Source: JAEUNX01 sp034004685
GTDB lineage: Bacteria; Pseudomonadota; Gammaproteobacteria; Burkholderiales; Rhodocyclaceae
Direction: 5' to 3'
NCBI GenBank assembly: GCA_034004685.1
Contig: JAVEWG010000020.1
Location: 1-62,809 of the forward strand
DNA: 62,809 nucleotides
In this document: in pieces, positions 61,094-62,809 of the stretch
Numbering within the stretch: position 1 is the first letter of the stretch
Layout of the letters: every line of letters begins with the position of its first letter
Translations under genes and position numbers: made by a program
The notes under the pieces: model-generated
What the model was told of the DNA's origin: nothing
What the model saw: only the letters and a program-made list of their open reading frames with translations
The model's database searches: none

Positions 61094-61880
61094 ACCCGCC
61101 GGCCTGCGTCTCCTGGTCACCGGCTGCGACGGCTGCAGCCACCAGCACAGCCATCGTGCCAGCGGCCGGTGCGATCCGGAGGACGCCTGTGTGCGGGCCA
61201 TGAGCGGCCGGCTGATCGACCGCTTCTTTCGGCGCAACCCGGATCAGGCCCAAGCCTACCTGGAGGATCCCTTCTGGGAGCGGCGTGCCATCGCCTGCCG
61301 CTACGCGCCCCTGGAAGCCCTCCAGCCGCGCCTGGAGGACCGGGACGAAGTGGTGCGGCGGGTCGTGGCCTACCGGGCGCCCCTGGCATGGCTCATCCGC
61401 CTGATCCAGGATCCGGACCGGGACGTGCGGATCATCGTCGCCGAACATCTGCCCTCCGATCGTCTGGGCTGGGCCGCCGTGGATGGGGACTATCGGGTGC
61501 GCCTGGTGGCTGCCCAGCGGATGCCCGCCGGCAAGCTCCTGCCCCTGGCGGCGGACCCGGATCGGGAAGTGCGCAAGGCGGTGGCTAGCCGGCTGCCGCC
61601 CTTTGCCCTGGAGCGGCTGGTGGCCGACCCGGATCCGGAGGTGCGCCGCGCCGCCTGCGAGCGGCTGGCGCCGGAGCAGGCGGTCGCTTTGCTGCAAGAT
61701 GCGGATTGGCGGGTTCGCCATACCGCAGCGGAGCGGGTGCCGGTGGAGAGCCTCAGGGCCCTGGCCGACGAGGATCCCGACCCCCTGGTGCGGGAAACCG
61801 CCCAGCTCCGGCTGGCGGGGGCTGCATCGAATCCCATGAACGAGCGGCCGGCTGCGGGCCGCCCTCAACCCGAGGATTAA
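61056..61880 (+). CDS. LRV (leucine-rich repeat variant) protein with N-terminal 4Fe-4S domain
   Basis: 274 aa. An N-terminal Cys cluster (CDGCSHQH....CDPEDACVR) as in LRV_FeS proteins is followed by ~7 helical repeats of about 24 residues (e.g. LVADPDPEVRRAACERLA). Known next to nif genes in Azotobacter. GTG 61056 is the only plausible start in frame before the Cys cluster; it overlaps the preceding gene. Confidence 0.8.
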   Translation: MASSSPASSRPTRPAGLRLLVTGCDGCSHQHSHRASGRCDPEDACVRAMSGRLIDRFFRRNPDQAQAYLEDPFWERRAIACRYAPLEALQPRLEDRDEVVRRVVAYRAPLAWLIRLIQDPDRDVRIIVAEHLPSDRLGWAAVDGDYRVRLVAAQRMPAGKLLPLAADPDREVRKAVASRLPPFALERLVADPDPEVRRAACERLAPEQAVALLQDADWRVRHTAAERVPVESLRALADEDPDPLVRETAQLRLAGAASNPMNERPAAGRPQPED

Positions 61881-61884
61881 TCTC

Positions 61885-62809
61885 ATGGAACAGACGGTGG
61901 ATACCGTTCTGCTGAACAGCGTGGAGGCGGCCTGCATCGCCGCGCGGCCGCGTCCCCACCACGCGGATCTGCTGGCACGGCTCAATGACGCCCTGCCGGG
62001 GCGCAAGATCGTGCATCGGATGAGCAAGGGCGGATGGTTTCGCCCCGGTGGCTTGGTGACCGCCAGCGGGGAGCTGGTTTCTCCCGACATCACCTCCTGG
62101 GCCGAAGCCGCCTGGGAGGCCGCCGACGAGGATGGCCTGCGGCTCCAGGCGGCCTGCCTGGGCAAGGCCGAGGAGGCCGATTTGCGCTTCGATCTGGGCC
62201 TGCCGCCGGTAGGCGGGGCGCCGGTAGTGACGCGCCAGGCCGGCGTGACCCATTTCTTTACCCACGAGTACGGGGCCACCCCGGAAGCCTTCCTGCAGCT
62301 GGAGGTGGAGGAGCTGCGGGAGGTGACCTCCCATCGCTTGGGGGAAGGCCCGGTGCCGGACAGCGCCGAGGATCTGGTGGCCCCTGGCCGGCATGGGGCC
62401 GATGCGCTCCCCCTTGGACCGCCGGTTTATCGGTTGCGCCGGGTCAACGACATCGCCCGGGTTCTGGCCCGCTTGAGCCTGCAGCAGGTAGGGGCGATCC
62501 CGGCGGCGGTGCGCTTCATGGCGGATTGGTCCCTGTCCCAGTCCGAGCATGCCAGGCTGTCGGAATTCTGGGTGATGCAGATTTCCGTGTGGCATGACCG
62601 TTTCGGCGTCGAGCGGATTGGTCTCAAGCCCGTATCCCTCAAGGAGCACCTGCGTCCCCCCAGGCCCGAAGGGACGGACGGGGCCAGCCTGTCCCGGGCG
62701 CTCCATGAGTACGATCGGCGGGCCGGCTATCCCCTGGCCTGGTTCTTCGACATGGTGGCGGGCCGGGGCGTGCCGGTGGCGGTGGCGGAGACGGTGGGCG
62801 AGCACTGGG
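61885..62809 (+). CDS. Nif-cluster conserved protein, 3' end beyond window
   Basis: At least 308 aa, open to the window end. ATG 61885 is 4 bp after the LRV stop, with CCCGAGGA upstream. No membrane segment or recognised domain. Acidic patches and Trp-rich segments (AAVRFMADWSLSQSEHARLSEFWVMQ) are present. Co-directional with the nif operon, so likely nif-related. Confidence 0.6.
   Translation, partial: MEQTVDTVLLNSVEAACIAARPRPHHADLLARLNDALPGRKIVHRMSKGGWFRPGGLVTASGELVSPDITSWAEAAWEAADEDGLRLQAACLGKAEEADLRFDLGLPPVGGAPVVTRQAGVTHFFTHEYGATPEAFLQLEVEELREVTSHRLGEGPVPDSAEDLVAPGRHGADALPLGPPVYRLRRVNDIARVLARLSLQQVGAIPAAVRFMADWSLSQSEHARLSEFWVMQISVWHDRFGVERIGLKPVSLKEHLRPPRPEGTDGASLSRALHEYDRRAGYPLAWFFDMVAGRGVPVAVAETVGEHW

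Overview
The window reads as the chromosome of a GC-rich, nitrogen-fixing betaproteobacterium, most likely a Rhodocyclales member (Azospira/Dechloromonas/Azonexus-like). The evidence is the gene set: NifHDKT with a 2[4Fe-4S] ferredoxin, NifY and an LRV protein; a DraT switch; type IV pili under PilS/PilR; ClpA/ClpS; and AceA/AceK with two isocitrate dehydrogenases. No species-level assignment is possible from sequence reading alone.

Layout. 1-2059: end of pilS and complete pilR. 2060-5811: a visibly AT-richer island with a TagB/CDP-glycerol-transferase-like protein, a methyltransferase, a HAD phosphatase and a sugar/polyol-phosphate nucleotidyltransferase. It meets a convergent block (GT2, a small unknown protein and two tandem TPR-GT9-like proteins) that lies directly downstream of the major pilin gene pilA (10273-10683). 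pilA has a clear sigma-54 promoter, which links it to PilSR. 10889-15592: DUF2919-like protein, hemA, prfA, prmC, grxD. 15646-18656: a cassette of nucleotidyltransferase, HprK-like kinase, PqqD-like protein and a Tat-exported protein, preceded by a sigma-54-type site nearly identical to the pilA one. 19008-21738: Ser/Thr kinase with cNMP domain, and argH. 21876-27361: minor pilin operon pilE-fimU-pilW-pilX-pilV, in which PilV carries a very large repeat-bearing C-terminus and no pilY1 is present. It is divergent from algZ/algR (27507-29191) and a further FimT-like gene.

30265-33813: BT1 transporter, LrgB, LrgA and M48 protease as an overlapping unit. Then hinT-like, argD-like, a small Cys protein, aceA, rraA, clpA, clpS, cspA, rpmG, rpmB, radC, coaBC, dut, NUDIX and a dihaem cytochrome c. 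46010-51827: aceK divergent from the monomeric IDH, followed by the dimeric IDH. Together with aceA, this places the whole isocitrate branch-point machinery within about 15 kb. 51882-54201: DUF4212 protein and an EF-G-like GTPase. 54318 to the end: draT divergent from nifH-nifD-nifK-nifT-fdx-nifY-DUF6129-like-lrv and an unfinished nif-linked gene. The shared control region holds a NifA site, an IHF-like site and a -24/-12 promoter.

The observations most worth a second look are: the Tat/PqqD/HprK-like/NTase cassette, which resembles lasso-peptide tail-tailoring enzymes without a cyclase, and its pilA-like sigma-54 site; the PilV-adhesin fusion; the out-of-frame central segment of algR; a FimU prepilin whose cleavage-site glycine is arginine; a 17-bp element repeated exactly before nifD and nifK; and the AT-rich putative pilus/surface-glycan island next to pilA.
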